A stretch of 22,528 nt of DNA from CCY15215 sp034932145 (GCF_034932145.1 NZ_JAYGHV010000292.1:1-22528); one strand, 5' to 3'; shown: positions 13,644-22,521, counted from the stretch's first letter. A program made the numbers and translations. The notes: a model not told the origin generated them from the letters alone.

Positions 13644-16600
13644 TCAAACTTTAACCCCTTCGATATCTTCATCAATGCGATCGTATAAATCCCGTAACTT
13701 TTGTAACTTATCTTCATTGGGTTCCCAAAAGCCCCGGCCATTTGCCTCTAACATACGCCCGACAACATTACGAAAGGCTTCTGGGTTCGCTTCTTGCAAG
13801 CGTTTTGCCATCTCTGCATCCAACGCATAGGTATCGGCTGCTTGGTCGTACACCCACTCATCAGTAAAATCGGTGGTCCCTCCCCAACCCAGCAGGGCCG
13901 TCATGCGCTGAGAGATTTCGTAGGCACCCCCACTCCCCTGATCCGCCATTGCCTGCGCCCATTTGGGGTTTAATAGCTTAGTACGGTATTCTAAGCGTAA
14001 CAGGTCTTCTAATTTGCGCGGGGTGGTATCCTTAGAGAAACTCTCCACAAAACTCGCATTTACCCTCTTCCCACTGCGCTTTTCTGCTGCTTTTTTCAAC
14101 GCACCTGTATTGGCGTAATATTCCTGAATATCCGTTAAACCATATTCTACCGAGTCAATTTCTTGGACGATGCGATCGCATTTCCCCAATAATTGTTGCA
14201 AAACTTCCGGTCTTGCTTCTCCCTTATCCTTGCGTCCATAACTAAACCCATTACGGCTTTCCCATGTCTGCGCTAACTCATCCCCAGAGTCCCAATTGCC
14301 ATCCACGACGCGATCGTTCACTAAAGAACCAAAATCTCCCGCAGGATTAGAAAATAAGCGTGCAGAGGGGTTTTCTACACCTTGTTTTTGCAGTTCTAAA
14401 GCGTGTTTGCGAATGTAATTTTGTTCCTCAGATTCCTCCGCATTTGCTGCCCGTTGAAACAGGTCGTCTAACAGTTCAATAATATTAACAAAACTATCGC
14501 GGAAAATACCAGATAAATTACCTAGCACATCAATGCGAGGATGTCCAATTTCTGCCAAAGATTTTAACTCGTAGCGGACGATCCTTCCCGTCCCTTCCTT
14601 AACAGGTTTAGCCCCCACTAATTCGAGTAAAATTCCTAAAGATTCTCCCTTGGTTTTAATCGTATCTAATCCCCATAACATCACCGCGACGGTTTCGGGA
14701 TATGTTCCCTTTTCGTCCAAGTTTTGTTGGATAATCTTACGGGCGATTTCTTGTCCTCTCGCATTAGCTGCGGGAGAGGGCATTCGATAGGGGTCTAAGG
14801 CGTGAATATTCCTTCCAGTCGGCAATACACCGACACCATCGCGTAATAAATCCCCTCCTGGTGCGGCAGGAATATACTCTCCATTTAACCCTCGTAATAA
14901 GTTGTTTAATTCGTCTTCTGTTTGCATGAGTAGATGGCGAATTTGTAAGGCTTCTTCTAGCTTTTGTGGAAAATCTTCTGGGAGGTGAGTTTTCTGTTTG
15001 AGATGCCAATATTCTGCTGCTTTGAGGAGGCGATCGCCTTCCTGTCCCTCATAAATCCCTTGCATTGTCTCTTCGGGAAAATAAAACTCGCCAAAATACG
15101 CATCTAAATACGATCGCAATATCTCAAAAGAAGGATTCTCTCCCAAGGTATGTAAGCCGGAAGAAAAGAGACGCTGTTCAACAATTTGTAGATACTCATA
15201 CACCTTGACAAAATATTGATTTAATGCGTTTTTGCTAAACAATTTTGCATTTTCCAGTGTAAAAGCAATCCCTAATTTTTCTCCCTCTGCAAAAGTGCAG
15301 TCAGAATCAATTCCCGAATCAACAATTTTCTGGCAAATTGCCTCTTTGAGAAGCTGATTTTTCTCTGGATCTTCTCGATATTCAGCAATTAATTCTCGTA
15401 ATACTGTTAACTCTTTATACAATCCTGCACGACCATAAGGCGGTACATTATGAGAAATGAGAACACCATAACCCCGACGTTTTGCTAAAATTGATTCTGA
15501 GGGATTATTACAAGCATAAATATATAAATTTGGCAAGTTTCCCAACAAAATATCCGACCAAGAATAGCTCGTATTTCCTAATGGCGATCCTGGCAACCAT
15601 TCGACTGTTCCGTGCATTCCAAAATGAACTACTGCTGAGGCTTGAAAATCATTTTGTAACCACTTATAAAAGGCAGCATATTGAGGATGGGGCGTTAAAT
15701 CTTTTTCAAACATTAAGCGCATGGGATCGCCAGAAATGCCTAAAGGAGGTTGTACGCCAATCCAAACATTTCCCAATTGTATACCACCCAGGAGAAAATC
15801 ATCGCCAAAGGTTTTAATTCCAGTATCTTTGAGATTATTCCATTGTTTTTCAATTCGGGTTGTTAAAAGATATCCTAACCATTGTTCTAGGGTTTTGATG
15901 TTCACTCTGTGAGGAGTGTTTGTATTTTCGTCTTCTTTTTTGACGCGATCGATTAATGCTTCTCCTTCTTCGGGTAATTCTCCCACATCATAACCTTGTT
16001 TTTGTATAGATTTGAGTAGATTTAAAAGGCTTTTAGGAACATTTAAAAGTTCGGCTGTTCCTGTTGCTCCATATCCAGGTGGAAAGTTGTAAAGAAGAAT
16101 TGCAATTTTTCGTTTTTCTGGGGGAGTTTGTTTTAATTGAATCCAATTTTTTACTTTGCCGATTAAACGGTTCACTCTTTCAGGTACCAGATAAATATCT
16201 TCACCGACTAATCCTCCTAATGGAATAGTATCGATCGCGCCATCTAATTCCGGTAAAGCATAGAGAACAACACTTTGCAGTCCGCCGATCCCCTGTCGCG
16301 TCCACGAGTAAATATCTTGAATTAGTAACGGTGCAGCAATAATATAAGGAACATTTTTTGAGGTGAGAATGCGCCGTGCAACTTCAATTTGTCGTCCTGC
16401 TTCCATCGATCCCGCAGGTCCTCCCACGAGGGGAAAACCAATCGTAGAAACGATCGCATTAACTTCTACGGCATCTTGAGATAATGTAGGATTTTTGGGT
16501 TTATTTTTTTGTTCGTCTGCCGTCGTCATCCAATCTCTTACGGCAACATGACCTTCAACCCCGTTAATAAAAATTGGTAAGGGAATGAGTCCTTTTTCTT

Positions 16601-17399
16601 CAAATTTACGGATTAATTGAGGAATATAAGGCTGTTGACTGATAACGTGCTTTCGATAAAGAAGAATACCAATAACAGGCGATCGATGTAGGGACGTTGC
16701 ATACAACGTCCCTACAGATGGGCGATCGTTAATGTACCAATTAATATAGTTCTGTGGTGATTCAAAATAACCATTATAATCGGGATGTAAAAGTCCCATA
16801 TTTGGTGTTTCAATGGGGGCGGGAATTTCACCAATTTTTAAATTAAGGTATTTCTCCCCTAACGTCCAAAAGAGAGAAGCAACATTTTGCAGTCCTCCTG
16901 CATTCCAATAGCCGTAAATAATCAGCCAGTTTCGCAAATCTTGAACTTTTTTCGCGGGAATAAATTTGAGGAGTTTTGGACCTATTTTGAGAAAACTAAT
17001 ATATCCTGCCAGTTTATCTTCTTCGCGTCCGCTTGAAAACTTACTGAGAATGAATTGAATCGGTTTAGGCATTCCTTTCGGTTTATCTCCGATCGCAAAT
17101 TTCCCCAATTTCGTCAAACTCATTAACTCCAAAGCAGACTCAAAAACAAGGCGAATAGGAATCTCTTGCACTCTTTCTCGCAACCAGATAACCTGTTCGT
17201 AATCAAAGAGGAGACTGGCAAAGAAAACATCGGCATTTTTGAGAGATTCTGTAACAGTATCCGGTTGGGTAGCGAGATCGCGATCGCTAAAAGTAAAGAT
17301 TTCCAACTCGGGACACCGCGATCGCGCCAAATTTGCGGCTTTTCGATACAAATCTGCGTTAAAGGTCTCAAACCCTGTAATTAAAACAATGCGTTTCAT
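13644..17399 (-). CDS. bchH: Mg-chelatase H / CobN-family large subunit, second-clade paralogue
   Basis: A 1251-residue soluble protein of the ChlH/BchH/CobN family, the porphyrin-binding subunit that inserts Mg (chlorophyll) or Co (cobalamin) with AAA+ partners. Family blocks seen: ALELMSLTKLGKF near 87-99, VIGILLYRKHV near 242-252, FGMHGTVEWLPGSPLGN in the middle, and MLWGLDTIKTKGESLG with DVLGNLSGIFRDSF in the C-terminal half. It is shorter than main cyanobacterial ChlH (about 1330) and starts MKRIVLITGFETFN, unlike both ChlH and true CobN. I therefore take it as the second H-type paralogue that databases usually label magnesium chelatase subunit H. Which metal it serves is not settled. 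No chlI, chlD or cob genes are nearby. Residues about 228-238 are encoded by an inserted palindrome. The call to the family is firm; the symbol is provisional. Confidence 0.85.
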   Translation of the reverse strand: MKRIVLITGFETFNADLYRKAANLARSRCPELEIFTFSDRDLATQPDTVTESLKNADVFFASLLFDYEQVIWLRERVQEIPIRLVFESALELMSLTKLGKFAIGDKPKGMPKPIQFILSKFSSGREEDKLAGYISFLKIGPKLLKFIPAKKVQDLRNWLIIYGYWNAGGLQNVASLFWTLGEKYLNLKIGEIPAPIETPNMGLLHPDYNGYFESPQNYINWYINDRPSVGTLYATSLHRSPVIGILLYRKHVISQQPYIPQLIRKFEEKGLIPLPIFINGVEGHVAVRDWMTTADEQKNKPKNPTLSQDAVEVNAIVSTIGFPLVGGPAGSMEAGRQIEVARRILTSKNVPYIIAAPLLIQDIYSWTRQGIGGLQSVVLYALPELDGAIDTIPLGGLVGEDIYLVPERVNRLIGKVKNWIQLKQTPPEKRKIAILLYNFPPGYGATGTAELLNVPKSLLNLLKSIQKQGYDVGELPEEGEALIDRVKKEDENTNTPHRVNIKTLEQWLGYLLTTRIEKQWNNLKDTGIKTFGDDFLLGGIQLGNVWIGVQPPLGISGDPMRLMFEKDLTPHPQYAAFYKWLQNDFQASAVVHFGMHGTVEWLPGSPLGNTSYSWSDILLGNLPNLYIYACNNPSESILAKRRGYGVLISHNVPPYGRAGLYKELTVLRELIAEYREDPEKNQLLKEAICQKIVDSGIDSDCTFAEGEKLGIAFTLENAKLFSKNALNQYFVKVYEYLQIVEQRLFSSGLHTLGENPSFEILRSYLDAYFGEFYFPEETMQGIYEGQEGDRLLKAAEYWHLKQKTHLPEDFPQKLEEALQIRHLLMQTEDELNNLLRGLNGEYIPAAPGGDLLRDGVGVLPTGRNIHALDPYRMPSPAANARGQEIARKIIQQNLDEKGTYPETVAVMLWGLDTIKTKGESLGILLELVGAKPVKEGTGRIVRYELKSLAEIGHPRIDVLGNLSGIFRDSFVNIIELLDDLFQRAANAEESEEQNYIRKHALELQKQGVENPSARLFSNPAGDFGSLVNDRVVDGNWDSGDELAQTWESRNGFSYGRKDKGEARPEVLQQLLGKCDRIVQEIDSVEYGLTDIQEYYANTGALKKAAEKRSGKRVNASFVESFSKDTTPRKLEDLLRLEYRTKLLNPKWAQAMADQGSGGAYEISQRMTALLGWGGTTDFTDEWVYDQAADTYALDAEMAKRLQEANPEAFRNVVGRMLEANGRGFWEPNEDKLQKLRDLYDRIDEDIEGVKV
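16687..16716. repeat. Dispersed palindrome inserted in frame within the Mg-chelatase H gene
   Basis: TGTAGGGACGTTG (16687-16699) and CAACGTCCCTACA (16704-16716) are perfect 13-bp inverted arms around CATA. Flanks carry GGCGATCG on both sides (16678-16685 and 16721-16728). On the minus strand it adds SVGTLYATSL just before the conserved VIGILLYRKHV without breaking the frame. I recall near-identical palindromes as common dispersed repeats in cyanobacterial genomes. Confidence 0.75.
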
Positions 17400-17435
17400 G
17401 TCCCCACCCTACCTGTTTGCGTTTGCTTTCTTTCC

Positions 17436-17463
17436 ATTGTAGTTACAATTACCGAACAAGCAA
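17436..17463 (-). promoter_or_regulatory. Putative promoter of the Mg-chelatase H-family gene
   Basis: On the minus strand, TTGCTT (17463-17458) and TACAAT (17441-17436) are separated by 16 nt. The -10 matches at 5/6; the -35 is poor. Transcription would start near 17430, about 30 nt before the ATG at 17399. Confidence 0.4.
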
Positions 17464-17480
17464 AATACTGGTTCGGTAAT
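17448..17480. promoter_or_regulatory. Operator-like inverted repeat
   Basis: ATTACCGAAC (17448-17457) and GTTCGGTAAT (17471-17480) are perfect 10-bp inverted arms separated by 13 nt. One arm fills the spacer of the putative promoter and the other lies upstream of its -35. No T-run follows in either direction, so an operator is more likely than a terminator. The regulator is unknown. Confidence 0.45.
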
Positions 17481-17553
17481 CTGCAAGTTTTCTGCTATTA
17501 ACTGAATGATAGATTGACAAATCTGAGATGTCCTTCTTTCCTTATCCCTTTAA

Positions 17554-18936
17554 TTACCAAGCTAATAATTGACCTCGTAATTTTGGAGGAGCCGTAATCT
17601 GATAGCGTGCTAAAAGTGTAGGTAAAATGTCGTAAATACTAGCATCTTGCCAATATTTCCCCTCTCCTGGATTTTGAGGATCGTAAAAAATAAACATTCC
17701 TTGAGGGGAGTGGTTGGCATCATCGGGACCCGTATCATTTTCGAGAGTATAAAGAGAATTAACCCCCACTGTCCCCACCGATCGCCATGCCATGTTTTGC
17801 AAATAAACAATTAAATCTGGAGCAATTCCTCGCACTCGTTGATAAATTTGTTGCGGTTTAAAAGCCTTAACTTCTAAAGATTTACCTTCGGGATCGCATA
17901 TTGCTTCTAGTTTTTCTGCTAATTGCGATCGCACTTGTTCATATTCTGCTAAAGGGATTGTCCCTTCTGGTTCTCGTCCTAAAACATTCATAAAAATTCT
18001 ACCATAATATCCCCCCGCACCCCAAACTTTAGTTTTACTCCAATCCACTTCGCACTCATCGAGAGAAGTTGGCGAATTAGGCGGCTGTTTAAACACGAGA
18101 TAGCCTTCGCGATAGAGCCATTCATTTAAACAAAAACCTCCCATTAATGGCTGCCCTCCATGATCGGAAACGACTAAAATTGCCGTTTCTTCTTCGCAGT
18201 GCGAGAGTAATTTGCCAATACAAGTATCAATATGACGATAGTAATCAAAAATGGCATCTTTCAAGGGAGAATTTGCTTCATGGAGAGGATGGCGAGGATC
18301 CATGTGTTTCCAAAGGGCATGATGAATGCGATCGACTCCCATCTCTACAAATGTCATCAAATCCGGTTGATATTCTGCTAATAAATAGGCTGCCAAACTA
18401 AAAGTTTGATTGCTCAGGGTATAAATATCTTTGAGAATGCGATGTTTGTCGAGAGAGCGAAAATTTGGGACATCGAAGAGATAGCGATCGAAAAGGTTGC
18501 TAATTTGCGATTTTAACCCCAAGGGATGGGTAAAATCTGCTTGAGTATCAGGGGTGAGAAAGGAAGAGATTAACACCCCATTCACCAGTTTAGGAGGATA
18601 AGTTCCCGGTACTCCCAATACTGCCACTTTCCATCCCGCATCCCCTAAAATATCCCAAAGGCGAGGCACTTTCACAAAACTCCCATTGGCGATCGCCATT
18701 TTCCCATAACTGCGATCGGCCCGGTTGCGAAAGCCGTAAATCCCGAGTTCGCCGGGATCTCGTCCGCTCATCATACAGTTCCACGCGGGGACGGTAATGG
18801 CAGGAATACAACTTTCTAATTTCCCATAAGTCCCCTTAGTCATCAATTGAGATAAATGAGGTAAATCGTCTCGCCATCGTTCAAAAATCAGAGAAGGTTC
18901 CGCACAGTCAAGACCGATAATGATTAATTTGGGCAT
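17554..18936 (-). CDS. Alkaline phosphatase superfamily phosphodiesterase/nucleotide pyrophosphatase-like protein
   Basis: A 460-residue predicted metal-dependent phosphohydrolase. It opens MPKLIIIGLDCAEPS, with Asp10 as a metal ligand. The nucleophile is probably Thr48 in PAITVPAWNCMMSGR. Further metal-ligand motifs are VDRIHHALWKH (Asp202, His206) and VVSDHGG (Asp258, His259), and a late His sits in DDANHSPQG. This is the type I phosphodiesterase/AP fold. There is no signal peptide, so it is cytoplasmic. The substrate cannot be read from sequence. The frame is open back to 18993, but that start would leave only 9 bp to the divergent ddl and gives a non-conserved prefix. The ATG at 18936 is where the conserved strand begins. 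It is followed by the Mg-chelatase-family gene after 154 bp, which has its own putative promoter. Confidence 0.82.
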   Translation of the reverse strand: MPKLIIIGLDCAEPSLIFERWRDDLPHLSQLMTKGTYGKLESCIPAITVPAWNCMMSGRDPGELGIYGFRNRADRSYGKMAIANGSFVKVPRLWDILGDAGWKVAVLGVPGTYPPKLVNGVLISSFLTPDTQADFTHPLGLKSQISNLFDRYLFDVPNFRSLDKHRILKDIYTLSNQTFSLAAYLLAEYQPDLMTFVEMGVDRIHHALWKHMDPRHPLHEANSPLKDAIFDYYRHIDTCIGKLLSHCEEETAILVVSDHGGQPLMGGFCLNEWLYREGYLVFKQPPNSPTSLDECEVDWSKTKVWGAGGYYGRIFMNVLGREPEGTIPLAEYEQVRSQLAEKLEAICDPEGKSLEVKAFKPQQIYQRVRGIAPDLIVYLQNMAWRSVGTVGVNSLYTLENDTGPDDANHSPQGMFIFYDPQNPGEGKYWQDASIYDILPTLLARYQITAPPKLRGQLLAW

Positions 18937-19002
18937 TTTTGTAATGAACAAGGAACAACAATCGATTATCATGTTTTTAGCGAGTATTGACATGATAAAA
19001 CT

Positions 19003-20076
19003 ATGACGAAACTGCGGGTTGGGCTTTTATTTGGCGGACGGTCTGGAGAACATGAAGTTTCAATAAGTTCGGCGATCGCGATCGCCGATGCCCTCAGTAG
19101 CGACGAAAATCAAAATCGCTACGATATCCACCCTTTTTACATTCAAAAGGACGGTACTTGGCAGAATACAGCAATATCCCGCACGGTTCTCGACTCGGGC
19201 AAACCCCTTCCCTTTGATGAAGTCCCCAACCCAGCTAAATTATGGCAATTCCCCCCAGAAGCGGCTCAAATGGATGTTTGGTTTCCCATCCTCCACGGTC
19301 CCAATGGTGAAGATGGCACCATCCAAGGGCTACTCACTCTCATGCAGGTTGCTTGGGTCGGGAGTGGCGTGCTAGGGTCTTCTGTGGGTATGGATAAGCT
19401 CATGATGAAAGTCGCTTTTGCCCATGTGGGTTTACCGCAAGTGAAATATATGGGAGTGACGCGATCGCAAATTTGGTCAGATCCTTGTGTTTTTCCCAAA
19501 CTCTGCGACAAAATTGAGGAGGCGATCGGCTATCCTTGTTTTGTCAAACCTGCTAATTTAGGCTCTTCTGTGGGTATTGCTAAAGTGAGGACTCGCAGCG
19601 AACTTGAAGCCGCTTTAGATAGTGCCGCCAGCTACGATCGCCGCGTCATTATCGAAGCGGGCATCGCTGGAATTCGTGAGGTTGAGTGTGCGGTTTTAGG
19701 TAATGATGACCCCAAAGCCTCGGTTATTGGAGAAATCACTTATAATAGCGACTTCTATGATTATGAAACTAAATATACCGAAGGATTGGCAGGGTTAAAA
19801 ATTCCCGCCCCTCTCCCCGAGGAAGTCGCAAACCAGATTCGGGAAATGTCCATTCAAGCCCTAGCTGCCCTTGATGCGACTGGATTTGCCAGGGTAGACT
19901 TTTTCTATGTTGAATCGACGGGGGATATTTTCATTAATGAAATTAACACCCTTCCCGGTTTTACCGCCACCAGTATGTATCCCCGCCTTTGGGATGCGAC
20001 TGGCATTCCTTTTCCTGAACTGGTTCACCAACTGATTCAATTTGCCCGAGAACGGGGAAATAAGAATAAAGATTAA
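19003..20076 (+). CDS. ddl: D-alanine--D-alanine ligase
   Basis: A 357-residue ATP-grasp enzyme that joins two D-alanines for peptidoglycan precursors (EC 6.3.2.4). Signatures: GLLFGGRSGEHEVSISSA at the N-terminus, with the substrate-binding Glu16; FPILHGPNGEDGTIQG; the ATP-grasp block FVKPANLGSSVGIAKV; and the Mg-binding end FINEINTLPGFTATSMYP. Length and motif order are normal for DdlA/B-type enzymes. The loop contains the Tyr in YETKYTEG, expected of a D-Ala-D-Ala rather than a D-Ala-D-Lac ligase. It diverges from the phosphohydrolase gene with 66 bp between starts, and converges on the M16 gene, whose stop is about 31 bp from its own. Confidence 0.95.
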   Translation: MTKLRVGLLFGGRSGEHEVSISSAIAIADALSSDENQNRYDIHPFYIQKDGTWQNTAISRTVLDSGKPLPFDEVPNPAKLWQFPPEAAQMDVWFPILHGPNGEDGTIQGLLTLMQVAWVGSGVLGSSVGMDKLMMKVAFAHVGLPQVKYMGVTRSQIWSDPCVFPKLCDKIEEAIGYPCFVKPANLGSSVGIAKVRTRSELEAALDSAASYDRRVIIEAGIAGIREVECAVLGNDDPKASVIGEITYNSDFYDYETKYTEGLAGLKIPAPLPEEVANQIREMSIQALAALDATGFARVDFFYVESTGDIFINEINTLPGFTATSMYPRLWDATGIPFPELVHQLIQFARERGNKNKD

Positions 20077-20107
20077 TAATGATTTAATGATTAATTGCTC
20101 AGTAATT

Positions 20108-21361
20108 TTAATTAATTGCCTCGATAAAGGCTTCTGGTCCAACCAAGGAAATATAAGGATCGCCACCAAAGTATCGCTGTGCGGTTTCTAGGGCTTGCTC
20201 TAGGGTAACGTCTACGATCGCCTCTTGAAACTGAGTGTCAAAATCAATACCCACCTCTATTGTTTCATACCAGCCCAACATTTGAGCAATTTCAGAGTTG
20301 GTTTGCTTACCGAGGGCATATTGACCCAAAAGTTTATTTTTAGCCCCTTGTAGGTCTTCTGGGGTGAGGAAAACCTCTCCCAGTCGCTTTACCTCTTGAT
20401 GCAGTCCTTCGAGGGCGATCGCGGTGTTTTCTGGGGCGGTGCCCATATAGACTACAAATTGGGAGGTATCGAGACGAGTCGGATAAAAAGCAGAAACATC
20501 ATAAGCGAGTCCTCGTTTTTCCCGCAATTCGACAAAAAGACGGCTGGATAAACCATTTCCTAAATAAGTATTTAGGAGTTTGAGGACGGTATAATCTTTT
20601 TCTTTGCGAACAGATGGGGTTAAATAGCCCAACATGACGATCGCCTGTTGGCTATCTTGGGGCGTTTTGTTAGAAGTGGGTTGAGAGGTAACTAAAGGGA
20701 TTATAAGTTCCGGGAGAGGCGTGTTCGGAATTTGCCAATCTCCAAAAACATCGGTAACGATCGCGATCGCCTCGTCGTGTTTAATTCGCCCCGAGAGAGA
20801 AATAACTAGATTATCTGGGCGAAAAAAGGTTTGGTGATAGTGTTGCAAGTCATCGCGCCCCAATTTCTCGACAGTTTCTTCTGTGCCTAAAATAGATGTA
20901 CCATAAGGATGTTCTCCGTACATGGCTTCCCGTAACTGCTTAAAGGCAACATTAAAGGGGCGTTCTTGCTGAGAACGAAGATTTTGTATCGTTAAATACT
21001 GTTCCAGTTCCACTTCTTCTGAGGGAAAACTCGGCGATCGCGTAATTTCTCCCACCAGTTGAAAAATTTCCCGAAAATCTTCTGTAACGGTTTTAAAACC
21101 AACGGAAAAATAGTCTGTGGATGCGTCAGCCCCTAACACCGCCCCAACGGATTCGATTTTTTCGGCGATTTCCACTGAGGATAAATGAATCGTCCCTTTT
21201 GTCATTACTGCTGCCAATAAATGAGAAATTCCCGCGTTTTCCCGCAATTCCCAACGTCCTCCCGCCTTCAAAAACAATCTACCAGAAATAATATCCGCCG
21301 TCGGATTTTCCACCGTAATAACAGTAATTCCATTGTTTAAAGTTGCGCGTTGAGTTGACAT
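20108..21361 (-). CDS. M16 peptidase-family protein, non-catalytic subunit (HxxEH lost)
   Basis: A 417-residue insulinase/pitrilysin-like (M16B) protein. The Zn-binding HxxEH site is replaced by HLLAA (His47-Ala51), and the downstream Glu ligand region reads ELEQYLTIQNLRS, so it cannot be a standard metallopeptidase. It keeps the C-terminal substrate-holding Arg/Tyr element, SSRLFVELREKRGLAYDVS (Arg274, Tyr287). In bacterial M16B heterodimers one subunit supplies HxxEH and the other Arg/Tyr; this fits the second type. The partner is encoded directly upstream on the same strand, 80 bp away. No signal peptide is seen. The start codon is directly preceded by a heptamer repeat, with no Shine-Dalgarno. 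Confidence 0.88.
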   Translation of the reverse strand: MSTQRATLNNGITVITVENPTADIISGRLFLKAGGRWELRENAGISHLLAAVMTKGTIHLSSVEIAEKIESVGAVLGADASTDYFSVGFKTVTEDFREIFQLVGEITRSPSFPSEEVELEQYLTIQNLRSQQERPFNVAFKQLREAMYGEHPYGTSILGTEETVEKLGRDDLQHYHQTFFRPDNLVISLSGRIKHDEAIAIVTDVFGDWQIPNTPLPELIIPLVTSQPTSNKTPQDSQQAIVMLGYLTPSVRKEKDYTVLKLLNTYLGNGLSSRLFVELREKRGLAYDVSAFYPTRLDTSQFVVYMGTAPENTAIALEGLHQEVKRLGEVFLTPEDLQGAKNKLLGQYALGKQTNSEIAQMLGWYETIEVGIDFDTQFQEAIVDVTLEQALETAQRYFGGDPYISLVGPEAFIEAIN

Positions 21362-21396
21362 TATGAGTTATGAGTTATGAATTATGAGTTATGAAT
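21362..21396. repeat. Heptanucleotide tandem repeat (TATGAGT/TATGAAT) x5
   Basis: Five period-7 units, followed by a degenerate sixth, abut the start codon of the downstream M16 gene. They fill half the 80-bp spacer between the two M16 genes. Confidence 0.8.
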
Positions 21397-21441
21397 TATA
21401 AGCGATCGGGAATTATTTTCCTGTTTGTTCCTTTTCAAAGG

Positions 21442-22521
21442 TTACTCTCCCAGATGTTTCATAACCGTAACGGCGTATTTGTCGGGAGAGAGGTATTGCT
21501 TGGCGATCGCCTGTAACTCTGAAGCCTGCATTTTTTGAATGTGTTGGGGATAGATGACAGATAGTTCTGCCGTTGCGATCGTACTATAATACCCGTACAA
21601 TCCTGCCAGTTGACCAGGGGTTTCCGTGGAAAAGGCGTAATCGTTTAACAACAAGCGTTTAACTCGATTTAATTCACTTTCGGAAATCGACACGGTTTGC
21701 AATTGTTCGAGGCGATCGCGGATTTTCCCTTCGACAGCCTCTAGATTTTGCTCCTCTAAATCGGCATTAATCGTCAATAGGCTTGAGTCCCGATGCAACG
21801 AAAAGTCACTGCCAATATCCCAGACTAAACGCTGTTCTTCCCTCAATTCTCTCACCAAACGGGACGATCGACCACAACCCAATAACACCGATATCATATC
21901 CAAACCGACGGCTTCATCGAGGCGATCGATACCAGAAGCCGTCCACGCCATCATTAAACGAGCCTGTTCGAGGCGAGGTAAGCGTAACTCCGTGCGGCGA
22001 ATCTCTGTTAAAATAGGTTGGGGACAGAAGGTACGAGGAGGACATTCGGAACGGATGGTAAACCCAGTAAATGTATCGCCAATTAACGATAACGCCGTTT
22101 CGCGATCGACTCCTCCCACGATCGCAATGGTCATGTTTTCGGGTTGGTAGTGGGTTTTGTGAAAACAGCGCATTTGGTTGGGAGTGCGATCGCGTACTTG
22201 TTCCTCTGTACCTAAAATTGAGCGTCCGTAGGTTGATTCCCCGTAAATTGTTTCACACAAAGCCTGAAAGCCTAACCAGTCGGGATCGTCTTGACAAGAG
22301 CGAATTTCTTCAACCACCACTTCTCTCTCCCGCACAAATTCTTCATCTTCAATACTGGCGTGGAGGAGAATCTCGGCAAAGTAGGGCAGGGTTTCCTGGA
22401 GGTATTGCGCTGCGGTGGTGATGAAAAAATGGGCATAATCATGGCTGGTAGCGGCATTGGTGACTCCACCGCGATTCTCAATTTCGCGATCGAATTCCCC
22501 TGGGGCAACGGCCTTGCTCCC
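21442..22521 (-). CDS. M16 peptidase-family protein, catalytic-type partner (5' end beyond window, apparent frameshift)
   Basis: The open frame of 359 codons is homologous to M16B peptidases from just after the HxxEH helix to the C-terminus. It runs GSKAVAPGEFDREIENRGG, TNAATSHDYAHFFITTA, then REREVVVEEIR, in which a Glu supplies the third Zn ligand. The Arg/Tyr element of its partner is altered here (GRSSRLVRELREEQRLVWD: Trp where Tyr is expected). The frame has no start codon before a GTG at 22335, inside the domain, and meets TAA at 22522-22524. The neighbouring frame there reads TTT AAG GG, i.e. Phe-Lys-Gly, the residues expected next. A single missing G in the GGG run would restore the gene. 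Whether this is a real mutation or a read error cannot be told. It would pair with the adjacent non-catalytic subunit. Confidence 0.75.
   Translation of the reverse strand, partial: GSKAVAPGEFDREIENRGGVTNAATSHDYAHFFITTAAQYLQETLPYFAEILLHASIEDEEFVREREVVVEEIRSCQDDPDWLGFQALCETIYGESTYGRSILGTEEQVRDRTPNQMRCFHKTHYQPENMTIAIVGGVDRETALSLIGDTFTGFTIRSECPPRTFCPQPILTEIRRTELRLPRLEQARLMMAWTASGIDRLDEAVGLDMISVLLGCGRSSRLVRELREEQRLVWDIGSDFSLHRDSSLLTINADLEEQNLEAVEGKIRDRLEQLQTVSISESELNRVKRLLLNDYAFSTETPGQLAGLYGYYSTIATAELSVIYPQHIQKMQASELQAIAKQYLSPDKYAVTVMKHLGE

Noticed and set aside
18987..18992. TTGACA just before ddl as its -35
   Set aside because: It lies 10 nt from the start codon, so the -10 would fall inside the gene.
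18937..18993. Upstream start for the phosphohydrolase
   Set aside because: It would leave 9 bp to the divergent ddl start and adds a non-conserved prefix.
22272..22508. 78-codon minus-strand open frame
   Set aside because: It overlaps the conserved M16 domain in another frame and has no family-like sequence.
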